Origin: Alphaproteobacteria bacterium
Lineage (GTDB): Bacteria; Pseudomonadota; Alphaproteobacteria; Acetobacterales; Acetobacteraceae
Reading direction: 5' to 3'
DNA: 64,000 bases
Assembly: GCA_016869715.1 (NCBI GenBank)
Contig: VGDM01000001.1
Span: forward strand, 186,001 to 250,000
Each line of letters opens with the position of its first letter. Positions within the stretch are counted from its first letter, which is position 1. The notes beneath the pieces were generated by a model, which saw nothing but the letters and a program-made list of their open reading frames with translations, had not been told where the DNA came from and did no database searches. This document shows, one piece after another, positions 8,983 through 15,994 of this stretch. Position numbers and translations under genes: made by a program.

Positions 8983-10563
8983 ATGGCCGCTCAACTGCAC
9001 GACTCCTCCCCCCGGCACGATCATGTGCTGATCCTCGATTTCGGTAGCCAGGTGACGCAGTTGATTGCGCGCCGCGTGCGGGAATCCGGCGTCTATTGCG
9101 AAGTTTGGCCCTTTCATCATGCGCCAGAGGCGCGCATCCGCGCCTTTGCGCCGCGCAGCATTATCCTATCCGGCGGGCCGGCGAGTGTGAATGAGGGTGA
9201 AAGCCCACGCGCGCCGGAAGCGGTCTTCGCGCTTGGTGTGCCGGTTTTAGGGATTTGTTACGGGCAGCAAACTATGGCGGCGCAGCTGGGCGGACTGGTG
9301 GAGCCTTCAGATCATCGCGAATTCGGCCGCGCCTTTGTGGACGTAACTGGCGAATGCGCCATCACGCGCGGGGTTTGGGCCAAGGGCGCGCGTGAACAGG
9401 TATGGATGAGCCATGGTGATCGCATCACCGCGCTACCGCCTGGGTTTCGGAGCGTTGCGAGCAGTGAGGGCGCAGCCTTCGCCGTGATCGCCGATGATGC
9501 GCGGCAATTTTACGGCACCATGTTCCACCCGGAAGTGGTGCATACCCCGCAGGGCGCGGCGCTGCTCAAAAACTTTACCCATGGTGTTTGCGGCTGCGCT
9601 GGCGATTGGACCATGGCCGGCTTCCGCCAGGAAGCGGTGGCGCGCATTCGTGCCCAGGTCGGCAAAGGGCGCGTGGTGTGTGGGCTTTCCGGCGGCGTTG
9701 ATAGCTCGGTCGCCGCAGTGCTGATTCATGAGGCGATCGGCGATCAATTGACCTGCATTTATGTGGATCACGGCCTAATGCGCGCCAATGAAAGCGAACA
9801 GGTGGTAAGCACCTTTCGTGATCGCTTCAACATCAAGCTGATCCATCGCGATGCATCGGATTTGTTTCTGGGCCAGCTTTCGGGCGTGACGGATCCGGAG
9901 GTGAAGCGCAAGACCATAGGGCGGTTGTTCATTGACGTGTTTGAGGATGAACAGGACAAGCTGGGGGGCGCGGATTTCCTCGCACAAGGCACGCTTTATC
10001 CGGATGTGATTGAAAGTGTCTCGGCAACCGGCGGGCCATCGGTCACAATCAAATCGCACCATAATGTCGGCGGCCTGCCCGCGCATATGCGCATGCAGCT
10101 GGTCGAGCCGCTGCGCGACCTGTTCAAGGATGAGGTTCGTGCGCTGGGGCGAGAGCTTGGCATCCCGGAAGAAATTGTGGGCCGCCATCCCTTCCCGGGG
10201 CCGGGCCTGGCCATTCGCATCCCCGGCGAGGTGACGCGCGAAAAGGCCGATCTGCTGCGCCGCGTGGATAGCGTGTTCCTGGAAGAAATCCGCAATGCCG
10301 GTTTGTATGACGCGATCTGGCAGGCTTTTGCGGTGCTGCTGCCTGTCCGCACCGTGGGCGTGATGGGCGATGGGCGGAGTTATGATCAGGCTTGTGCGCT
10401 ACGTGCTGTGACCAGCACCGATGGCATGACAGCGGATGTCTATCCGTTTGATATGGGCTTCCTCAATCGCGTTGCGGTGCGGATTGTGAATGAAGTGCGC
10501 GGGATCAATCGCGTTACCTATGACATCACGAGCAAGCCGCCGGGGACGATCGAGTGGGAGTGA
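8983..10563 (+). CDS. guaA: GMP synthase (glutamine-hydrolysing)
   Basis: Converts XMP to GMP with ATP and glutamine in the cytoplasm. The class I glutamine amidotransferase domain comes first: [18 protein letters not shown], nucleophile Cys in GICYGQQ, and the His/Glu pair in [12 protein letters not shown]. The ATP-pyrophosphatase domain follows with the P-loop [12 protein letters not shown]. The dimerisation domain has [18 protein letters not shown] and ends with the invariant [12 protein letters not shown] 8968 is an alternative start five codons upstream. No partner purine gene is adjacent. Confidence 0.97.
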   Translation: MAAQLHDSSPRHDHVLILDFGSQVTQLIARRVRESGVYCEVWPFHHAPEARIRAFAPRSIILSGGPASVNEGESPRAPEAVFALGVPVLGICYGQQTMAAQLGGLVEPSDHREFGRAFVDVTGECAITRGVWAKGAREQVWMSHGDRITALPPGFRSVASSEGAAFAVIADDARQFYGTMFHPEVVHTPQGAALLKNFTHGVCGCAGDWTMAGFRQEAVARIRAQVGKGRVVCGLSGGVDSSVAAVLIHEAIGDQLTCIYVDHGLMRANESEQVVSTFRDRFNIKLIHRDASDLFLGQLSGVTDPEVKRKTIGRLFIDVFEDEQDKLGGADFLAQGTLYPDVIESVSATGGPSVTIKSHHNVGGLPAHMRMQLVEPLRDLFKDEVRALGRELGIPEEIVGRHPFPGPGLAIRIPGEVTREKADLLRRVDSVFLEEIRNAGLYDAIWQAFAVLLPVRTVGVMGDGRSYDQACALRAVTSTDGMTADVYPFDMGFLNRVAVRIVNEVRGINRVTYDITSKPPGTIEWE

Positions 10564-10700
10564 GGGGGTAGCCCTTGATCCACTCAGACTTCCGGCATCA
10601 TCACGCGCAACGCCAAGCCTGGCACCCAGAATTTCATTGACGATCCCGCCCGCCGCCCGATAGACTTCCGCAAAACGAAGAATGGTGGCGAAGGAATGCA

Positions 10701-11678
10701 ATGATCGGGAAGATCAATCGTCGCAATATCCTGCTTGGCGGGTTGGGGGCGACGCTGCCGCTGCCTGCCATTGCGCAGGGCGAATATCCAAGCCGGCCCG
10801 TCCGTTTAGTGATTGGCTTCCCGCCTGGTGGCGGGTTGGATACGATCGGGCGGCCCACCTTTCAGCGGCTCAGCCAAAGGCTCGGCCAGCCAATCGCCAT
10901 TGATAATCGCGCTGGCAATAACGGCAATATCGCCATGGATCACGTGACGAAATCACCAGCCGATGGCTATACGCTGTTTTTTGGCAATGTCGGCAATTAC
11001 ACTACGCAAGCGCTGTTTCCCAATCTCGGCTTCGATACCTTGCGTGATTTCGCCTATGTTGGACGTGTCACCCTGGGTCCGCTAGCCATCGCCGTACCGG
11101 CGGATTCCCCGGCGCGCAGTTTGCAAGAATTGTTGGATATCGCGCGTCTTCGGCCTGGCGAATTGAATTTCGGTTCGGGTGGTTCGGGCGGCGTGCCGCA
11201 TTTTGCCTTTGAAATATTGGTTCGCCGTACAGGCGTTGATATCGTCCATGTGCCTTATCGCGGCAGTGGCCCGGCCTTGCAGGATCTGCTGGGCGGGCGC
11301 TTGCAGATGATGGTGGATGGCTATGGGCTGATGCGCGGCGCGCATGAAGCGGGGCGCATTCGTGTTCTTGCCATGACATCGCGCCAACGGCATCCCAATC
11401 TGCCCGATGTGCCAACCGTAGATGAAGCAGGCGTAGCCGGCTATGAATTCGTCTCCTGGACGGCGCTTGCGGCGCCAGCAGCAACCCCGCCTGCCATTCT
11501 ACGACGCCTGGAAGATGCCATGCGCTGGACCATGGAGAATACCGATCTGCCGCAAACCCTGCTTGGCTTCGGCACCTTCCCGGCCTTTGCGCCTGGGGCC
11601 GAAGTGCGTGAGACCTTGGTGAAGGATCGCGAGACTTGGACCCGCATCGCGCGGGAGGCGAATATCCGCGCCGACTGA
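10701..11678 (+). CDS. Tripartite tricarboxylate transporter substrate-binding protein (Bug family)
   Basis: A periplasmic extracytoplasmic solute receptor of the TctC/Bug family, which captures carboxylates such as citrate. The Arg-rich twin-arginine-like start INRRNILLGGLGATLPLPAIAQ is an export signal. Family hallmarks: YPSRPVRLVIGFPPGGGLD, DNRAGNNGNIA, PADGYTLFFGNVGNYT, VPYRGSGPALQDLLGGRLQMM and LPDVPTVDEAGVAGYEFVSW. The membrane partners TctA and TctB are absent here; Bug proteins are often orphaned and numerous in such genomes. A large stem-loop lies about 90 bases downstream. Confidence 0.93.
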   Translation: MIGKINRRNILLGGLGATLPLPAIAQGEYPSRPVRLVIGFPPGGGLDTIGRPTFQRLSQRLGQPIAIDNRAGNNGNIAMDHVTKSPADGYTLFFGNVGNYTTQALFPNLGFDTLRDFAYVGRVTLGPLAIAVPADSPARSLQELLDIARLRPGELNFGSGGSGGVPHFAFEILVRRTGVDIVHVPYRGSGPALQDLLGGRLQMMVDGYGLMRGAHEAGRIRVLAMTSRQRHPNLPDVPTVDEAGVAGYEFVSWTALAAPAATPPAILRRLEDAMRWTMENTDLPQTLLGFGTFPAFAPGAEVRETLVKDRETWTRIAREANIRAD

Positions 11679-11769
11679 TTGGCAAGCTAGTGGTGCGATT
11701 AATGCTGAGCTATCCCCTGCCAAAAAAGCCCCCGCGCAGCACTAGCCGTATATTTGGTGGGCGGATTCG

Positions 11770-11796
11770 CGCCGCTGTCGGGAACCGACAGCGGCG
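11770..11796 (+). other. Perfect 12-base-pair stem with GAA loop
   Basis: Arms 11770-11781 and 11785-11796 (CGCCGCTGTCGG / CCGACAGCGGCG) are exactly complementary around a three-base loop. No T run follows, so a classic intrinsic terminator is not shown; a Rho-independent-like stop or mRNA-end stabiliser for the Bug gene are options. The rest of the 214-base gap around it holds nothing else that I recognise. Confidence 0.6.
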
Positions 11797-11892
11797 ATCG
11801 GACCACTAGGCGTTCTGCGGTCGTGTCTTTCTGCGCTGCGCCAAGCGTGTCATGAAATTACCTCGATTTGCGGCTTGTCTTGTTTCAGGCAA

Positions 11893-12216
11893 ATGAAGGA
11901 TCGCCCGATGATGCTACTGCGCGCCACGTTTCTTGCACTACTCGTCACCACCAGCACTGCCATGGCGCAGCAAATGGTCCCCGCGCATAATGGTTCCTGC
12001 CCATCGGGTTCCAGCCATGCGGGGTCCGGCTATTGCCGATCTTCCTCTGGCGCGGGGTTTGTCGCGGCGCAGAACGGGTCCTGCCCTTCCGGCACCAGCC
12101 ATGCGGGGGCGGGCTATTGCCGCACGGATGGCCGCACCGAATATGTGCCAAGCCGGAAAGGTTCCTGCCCATCGGGGACCAGCCATGCCGGGGCGGGGTA
12201 TTGCAAGGGGCGGTAA
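11893..12216 (+). CDS. Small exported cysteine-repeat protein
   Basis: From ATG 11893 (108 residues; ATG 11908 also possible) the product has a signal peptide MMLLRATFLALLVTTSTAMA. Three copies of a roughly 17-residue unit follow, NGSCPSGSSHAGSGYCR, NGSCPSGTSHAGAGYCR and KGSCPSGTSHAGAGYCK, separated by short linkers. Each unit holds two Cys, which suggests one disulphide per unit in the periplasm. Similar short NGSCPSGY-type proteins are widespread in Acetobacteraceae and Bradyrhizobium and have no known function. Function unknown. Confidence 0.75.
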   Translation: MKDRPMMLLRATFLALLVTTSTAMAQQMVPAHNGSCPSGSSHAGSGYCRSSSGAGFVAAQNGSCPSGTSHAGAGYCRTDGRTEYVPSRKGSCPSGTSHAGAGYCKGR

Positions 12217-12245
12217 ACTAGCGTTGTCGAAGAAGGGAAGCATTC

Positions 12246-12431
12246 ATGCAGGGCATCGGCAAGGCGCTCGGCCAAAGCCTCGATCAGGCGACCTATGCGG
12301 GCTATCGGCTGGGCTTTGAAGCGGCGCGGGAAGAAGCGGCCTTGCTCGCGGAATTGGCCGGGCAGGGGGCCTTGGCCGCGCAGCTTCGCGCCATGCGGCC
12401 CTTACCGGATAAGCATGAAAAGACGGCATGA
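12246..12431 (+). CDS. Small hypothetical protein (61 residues)
   Basis: A mostly helical, Ala-rich protein (MQGIGKALGQSLDQATYAGY, then FEAAREEAALLAELAGQG). There is no signal peptide or membrane segment. I do not recognise the family. Its stop overlaps the next ATG (ATGA), and three tiny genes follow one another with the same orientation, so they look like one transcription unit. GAAGGGAAGC a few bases before the ATG is a good ribosome-binding site. Confidence 0.55.
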   Translation: MQGIGKALGQSLDQATYAGYRLGFEAAREEAALLAELAGQGALAAQLRAMRPLPDKHEKTA

Positions 12432-12580
12432 CCCCGCGTGAGGTGATTGCATGCCCCCATTGCGGGGAGGTGACGCAGGTGAACCGACTGCCCCAGGGCA
12501 GCGCCTTTTGTTCCTGCACGGCGCAAAGGCCCTTGCCTCCAACCGGTGCTGCCGAGGATAATCAGCGCCCCAAGCAATAG
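12428..12580 (+). CDS. Very small zinc-ribbon-like protein (50 residues)
   Basis: ATG at 12428 overlaps the previous stop. The product reads MTPREVIACPHCGEVTQVNR, then LPQGSAFCSCTAQRPLPPTG and a short polar tail. The Cys pattern C-x2-C and C-x-C (ACPHCG, FCSC) looks like a metal-binding knuckle. The reading frame is too short for default gene callers, but its position between two coupled small genes and the Cys pairs support it. Function unknown. Confidence 0.5.
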   Translation: MTPREVIACPHCGEVTQVNRLPQGSAFCSCTAQRPLPPTGAAEDNQRPKQ

Positions 12581-12589
12581 GACACGCTG

Positions 12590-12781
12590 ATGATCTTGCC
12601 GAGATTGGCCTGCGGGCTTGCCATCATCCCACTTGCGGGCGCTGCTGCGCTTGGGCTCGCGGGGCTTGGTGCGGCGGGGATTGGCGCGGCTTATCTGCTG
12701 CGCCAACGGATGAAGCAAAGCACCGATTGGGCGGAAGAAAACCGCTCACCTGCGCCGGATGTGCCTGCTGATCCTGAGTAG
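12590..12781 (+). CDS. Small single-pass membrane protein (63 residues)
   Basis: The first 37 residues form a long Gly/Ala/Leu-rich hydrophobic stretch (LACGLAIIPLAGAAALGLAGLGAAGIGAAYLL). A positive stop signal RQRMK and an acidic Pro-rich tail follow (NRSPAPDVPADPE). The positive-inside rule puts the C terminus in the cytoplasm if the first part spans the membrane once. It lies ten bases after the zinc-ribbon-like gene. Family not recognised. Confidence 0.5.
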   Translation: MILPRLACGLAIIPLAGAAALGLAGLGAAGIGAAYLLRQRMKQSTDWAEENRSPAPDVPADPE

Positions 12782-12787
12782 GCTGCG

Positions 12788-13537
12788 CTACAGGCGCCAC
12801 CCTCCATGCATGGCGACAATGCCGCCCGATAGGTTGCGATACGAAACGCGTGCCAGCCCCGCGCAGCGCATCATGCCCGCCAGCGTTTCCTGGTCCGGGA
12901 ACATGCGAATGCTCTCGGCCAAATATTCATAGGAAGCGCGGTCCTTCGCGACATATTCGCCAATCACCGGCAGCGCCTTGAAGGACCAGGCATCATAAAG
13001 CGCGTCCAGCGCCGCGACCTCCAGCTTCGAAAATTCCAGGCAATGAAAGCGCCCACCGGGGCGGAGCACGCGCCGCGCCTCGGCCAGCACCGCATCCTTG
13101 TCGGTGCAATTGCGGAGCCCAAAGGCGATGGACACACGCTCCACACTTCGATCAGGCAGCGGAATATGCTCAGCATCCACGCACATGCAGGAGAGGCCAT
13201 TGACCAACCCGCGCGACAAGGCGCGGCCCTGCGCCACTTCCAGCATGGCGGGGTTCACATCGGTCAGGATCACCCGCCCCGCGCCGCGTTCCAGCGCGAG
13301 GAAGGAGATATCGCCGGTGCCTCCCGCAAGATCGAGCAAAGTATCATGTGGCCCGGCGCCAATGGCATTGACAAAAATGCGCTTCCAGACCCGATGCACG
13401 CCTAGCGACATCAGATCATTCATCACGTCATATTTGGGGGCGACGCTTTCAAACACGGCGCGCACCATGCTGGCCTTTTCGGCCTTGGGGATTTTGCGGT
13501 AACCGAAATCAGTCTCTGCGGCGCCGGTGACGTTCAT
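12788..13537 (-). CDS. ubiE: Ubiquinone/menaquinone biosynthesis C-methyltransferase UbiE
   Basis: SAM-dependent C-methylation of the benzoquinol ring in ubiquinone synthesis. The family signatures are FGYRKI, VRAVFESVAPKYDVMNDLMSLGVHR, motif I LLDLAGGTGDIS and the UbiE signatures AFGLRNCTDKDAVLAEARRVLRPGGR and SYEYLAESIRMFPDQ; the end is the usual GIVAMHGGWRL. The longer frame starts at 13579, overlapping the divergent mutM start; ATG 13537 gives the normal N terminus and leaves 41 bases for divergent promoters. Confidence 0.93.
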   Translation of the reverse strand: MNVTGAAETDFGYRKIPKAEKASMVRAVFESVAPKYDVMNDLMSLGVHRVWKRIFVNAIGAGPHDTLLDLAGGTGDISFLALERGAGRVILTDVNPAMLEVAQGRALSRGLVNGLSCMCVDAEHIPLPDRSVERVSIAFGLRNCTDKDAVLAEARRVLRPGGRFHCLEFSKLEVAALDALYDAWSFKALPVIGEYVAKDRASYEYLAESIRMFPDQETLAGMMRCAGLARVSYRNLSGGIVAMHGGWRL

Positions 13538-13578
13538 TACGCTAACATAGGCGCCAATCGGCGGAAAGGGGAGGGGCA

Positions 13579-14475
13579 ATGCCCGAATTGCCGGAAGTGG
13601 AAACCGTAATGCGCGGGCTTCAGGCCGTGCTGGAAGGTGAGCGTATCGTCTGGGCGGAGGCGCGGCGCGATGGCATGCGCTTTCCTTTCCCGCCGCGGCT
13701 GGCCGAACGGCTGTGCGGGCGGCGGGTTATCGGGTTTGGTCGCCGCGCGAAATACATCCTGATGCGGCTCGACGGCGGCGAAAGCTTGCTGATCCATCTT
13801 GGCATGTCAGGCCGCATGGTCGCGCGGCGCGAAGGTGCGGCTCCAGCGCCACGCACCGGCAAGCAGGGCATCTTTTCTGACGCGCGTGGCCATAACGCGC
13901 CCCCCGAGGCACATGAACACTTGGCCTTCGGGACCGAGGGCGGCTGGCATATCGGCTTTGTGGACCCGCGCCGCTTCGGCAGCGTGGATTTGGTGGCAAC
14001 GGCGGATGAGGATTACCACAAGCTTTTGGCCGGCCTTGGCCCAGAACCGCTGGGGCCCGAGATCACCCCAGCCTGGCTTTCCAATGTGCTGGCGTGCAAG
14101 CGCACCCCGATCAAGGCCGCACTTTTGGATCAGCGCGTCATCGCCGGGCTTGGCAATATCTATGTCTGTGAGGCGCTGTACCGTGCCGGCATCTCGCCCC
14201 GCCGTTCCGCCCATACGGCGGCGGGGGCGCGGGCAGCGCGGTTGGCGCCCGCCATCAAGGCCGTGCTGACGGAAGCGATTGCCGCCGGCGGGTCCAGCCT
14301 GCGCGATTATGTCCAGGCAGATGGCGAAATTGGGCGCTTTCAGGAGAATTTCGCGGTCTATGGTCGGGAAGGGGAGGCCTGCCCTGGCTGTCTTGGCCAG
14401 CCGGAATGCCCCGGGATCAAGCGCATTATGCAATCCGGGCGATCAAGCTTTTTCTGCCCGGTGAGGCAGCGCTGA
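13579..14475 (+). CDS. mutM: Formamidopyrimidine-DNA glycosylase Fpg/MutM
   Basis: Removes 8-oxoguanine and formamidopyrimidines from DNA and nicks the abasic site. It begins with the catalytic [13 protein letters not shown] (Pro after Met removal acts as the nucleophile). The Lys of [25 protein letters not shown] and the helix-two-turn-helix [20 protein letters not shown] are in place. The C-terminal zinc finger is unusual: Cys268, Cys271 and Cys293 are present, but the fourth ligand position 296 is Arg (FFCPVRQR against the usual FFCPxCQR). An extra Cys at 277 lies in an inserted LGQPECPG segment. Length 298. Divergent from ubiE. Confidence 0.93.
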   Translation: MPELPEVETVMRGLQAVLEGERIVWAEARRDGMRFPFPPRLAERLCGRRVIGFGRRAKYILMRLDGGESLLIHLGMSGRMVARREGAAPAPRTGKQGIFSDARGHNAPPEAHEHLAFGTEGGWHIGFVDPRRFGSVDLVATADEDYHKLLAGLGPEPLGPEITPAWLSNVLACKRTPIKAALLDQRVIAGLGNIYVCEALYRAGISPRRSAHTAAGARAARLAPAIKAVLTEAIAAGGSSLRDYVQADGEIGRFQENFAVYGREGEACPGCLGQPECPGIKRIMQSGRSSFFCPVRQR

Positions 14476-14522
14476 GCCTGTGCTAGAAGCCTATTCATAA
14501 CAACAGATGAAGGAGAACCGCC

Positions 14523-15299
14523 ATGGCCCCTGAAATGATCCTGGTTGAAACCCACGGCGAGACCGGGCTGGTCCGGCTGAACCGGCCGCAAGCGCTGAAT
14601 GCGCTATGTGATCAGTTGATGATCGAACTCGGCACTGCCCTGCGCGCCTTTGACAAGGACCCGGCGATTGCCGCCATCGTCATCACCGGCAGCGAAAAGG
14701 CTTTCGCGGCGGGCGCTGATATCAAGGAAATGAAGGGACGCAATTTCCCCGGCGTCTATTTCAATGATTTCATCGGCGCCAATTGGGAAACCGTGCTGGA
14801 AATCCAAAAGCCCGTGATTGCCGCCGTGGCCGGCTTTGCGCTGGGCGGTGGCTGCGAATTGGCGATGATGTGCGATCTGATTATTGCGGCTGATACGGCG
14901 CGCTTCGGCCAGCCGGAAATCAATCTGGGCATTATCCCCGGCGCCGGCGGCACGCAGCGGCTCACGCGCGCCATCGGCAAATCCAAGGCCATGGAAATGA
15001 TCCTGACCGCGCGCATGATGAATGCCGAGGAAGCGGAACGCGCCAATCTGGTCTGCCGCGTGGTGCCGGCGGCGGATCTGGTCGCCGAAGCGCTGAAGAT
15101 TGGTGAGAGGATCGCTGCCCTCTCCGGGCCTTCGGTGGCCATGGCGAAGGAAGCCGTGAAGGCCGCCTTTGAAAGCAGCCTGACGGAAGGTGTGCGCACC
15201 GAACGGCGGCTATTCCTGTCGCTGTTTGCGACTGCGGATCAGAAGGAAGGCATGGCGGCTTTCGCCGAAAAGCGGAAGGCCGTTTTTACGAATCGGTAA
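14523..15299 (+). CDS. Enoyl-CoA hydratase
   Basis: Crotonase-fold enzyme hydrating trans-2-enoyl-CoA in beta-oxidation. It has the CoA-binding [12 protein letters not shown], the oxyanion-hole [14 protein letters not shown] with the first catalytic Glu, and the second catalytic Glu in [18 protein letters not shown]. Length 258 fits mitochondrial-type short-chain hydratase. A strong ribosome-binding site (GAAGGAGAACC) precedes the ATG. It stands alone after mutM; functional partners (ETF, 3-hydroxyacyl-CoA dehydrogenase) lie 5 kb downstream. Confidence 0.95.
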   Translation: MAPEMILVETHGETGLVRLNRPQALNALCDQLMIELGTALRAFDKDPAIAAIVITGSEKAFAAGADIKEMKGRNFPGVYFNDFIGANWETVLEIQKPVIAAVAGFALGGGCELAMMCDLIIAADTARFGQPEINLGIIPGAGGTQRLTRAIGKSKAMEMILTARMMNAEEAERANLVCRVVPAADLVAEALKIGERIAALSGPSVAMAKEAVKAAFESSLTEGVRTERRLFLSLFATADQKEGMAAFAEKRKAVFTNR

Positions 15300-15530
15300 T
15301 GGCGTCTGCCCCCTGTGCCCCCTGATGTGGCACGGAGGGCAGAACCCATGGTTGAATGGAAATAAATGCAATTTTACCTTAAGTTTTATTTGTATAATTT
15401 CAGTCGAAAAAATTGCTGACAAAACAGTATCTTCAAAAAATGCAGAGAAGTTATTATTTTTCGAAGGATTTTGCCGGTAATATTTTTTAACCCGTATCAG
15501 ACTTCGGTTAACCAAGCGGAGACCGGAGCG
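15300..15530 (+). other. AT-rich intergenic stretch
   Basis: Between 15355 and 15500 the composition drops sharply in GC compared with all surroundings (runs such as TTTTATTTGTATAATTTC, AAAAAATTGC, TATTTTTTAACCC). No reading frame of interest crosses it. It probably carries the promoter of the gene at 15531 (a TATAAT-like element is at about 15392-15397, but no clear -35 partner is seen). Confidence 0.4.
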
Positions 15531-15842
15531 ATGAGCGCATCCACCCTCACCCTGCCAGAAACCCAAGCCAAAGCGGCGGGAATCGTCGCCTTCCCGCAGC
15601 GCCCGCAGGATCGGCTGCGCATCGCGCTGCACAAGCTTGATGAAGCGCTCTGCGCCCAGGCCCGCGCGACGTCGGATTTCCGCTCTGCCATGGGGGAGTT
15701 GAAATCCAAGGTCGGCGGCATGCAGGATGGCATGATGGCCTATCGCGATGCGCTTGATCGTACCGCAACCGAAATTGATCGCGCGGTAAAGAAGGCCAAG
15801 GAATTGCGGGAAACCGAGCGCCGCACGGCGCCACATGGGTGA
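15531..15842 (+). CDS. Small hypothetical protein, coiled-coil-like
   Basis: A 103-residue soluble protein. The second half is helical and charged (ELKSKVGGMQDGMMAYRDAL, then RTATEIDRAVKKAKELRETE) with heptad-like spacing of Leu/Met/Ala, which suggests a coiled coil. No catalytic motif is seen and I do not recognise the family. It is preceded by an AT-rich leader and followed by a repeat, so it is a single-gene unit. Earlier in-frame start at 15471 would lie in the AT-rich leader; ATG 15531 follows GGAGACCGGAGCG. Confidence 0.6.
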   Translation: MSASTLTLPETQAKAAGIVAFPQRPQDRLRIALHKLDEALCAQARATSDFRSAMGELKSKVGGMQDGMMAYRDALDRTATEIDRAVKKAKELRETERRTAPHG

Positions 15843-15888
15843 AGCAAAAGCGCAGGCGGGCTTATCGCCTGCCCAAGCTGTACTCTTT

Positions 15889-15994
15889 ACTCAGAGCGTG
15901 TTGCGGTCACATGTGTTCACGCCACCCGCTCTACCTCATTGTTTTTCGAGCATCTTCACACCTTCAGATCATTCCATCTGAAGGTGATCTGCTC
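15889..15994. repeat. Double hairpin between convergent genes
   Basis: The first, imperfect hairpin runs from AGAGCG to CGCTCT (15895-15932). The second, strong one runs from GAGCA (15948-15952) to TGCTC (15990-15994), with inner arms TCACaCCTTCAGAT and ATCTGAAGGTGA around CATTCC. The right arm touches the TAG stop of the mechanosensitive channel gene. Placement between two gene ends suggests a bidirectional terminator derived from a dispersed repeat. Confidence 0.55.
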
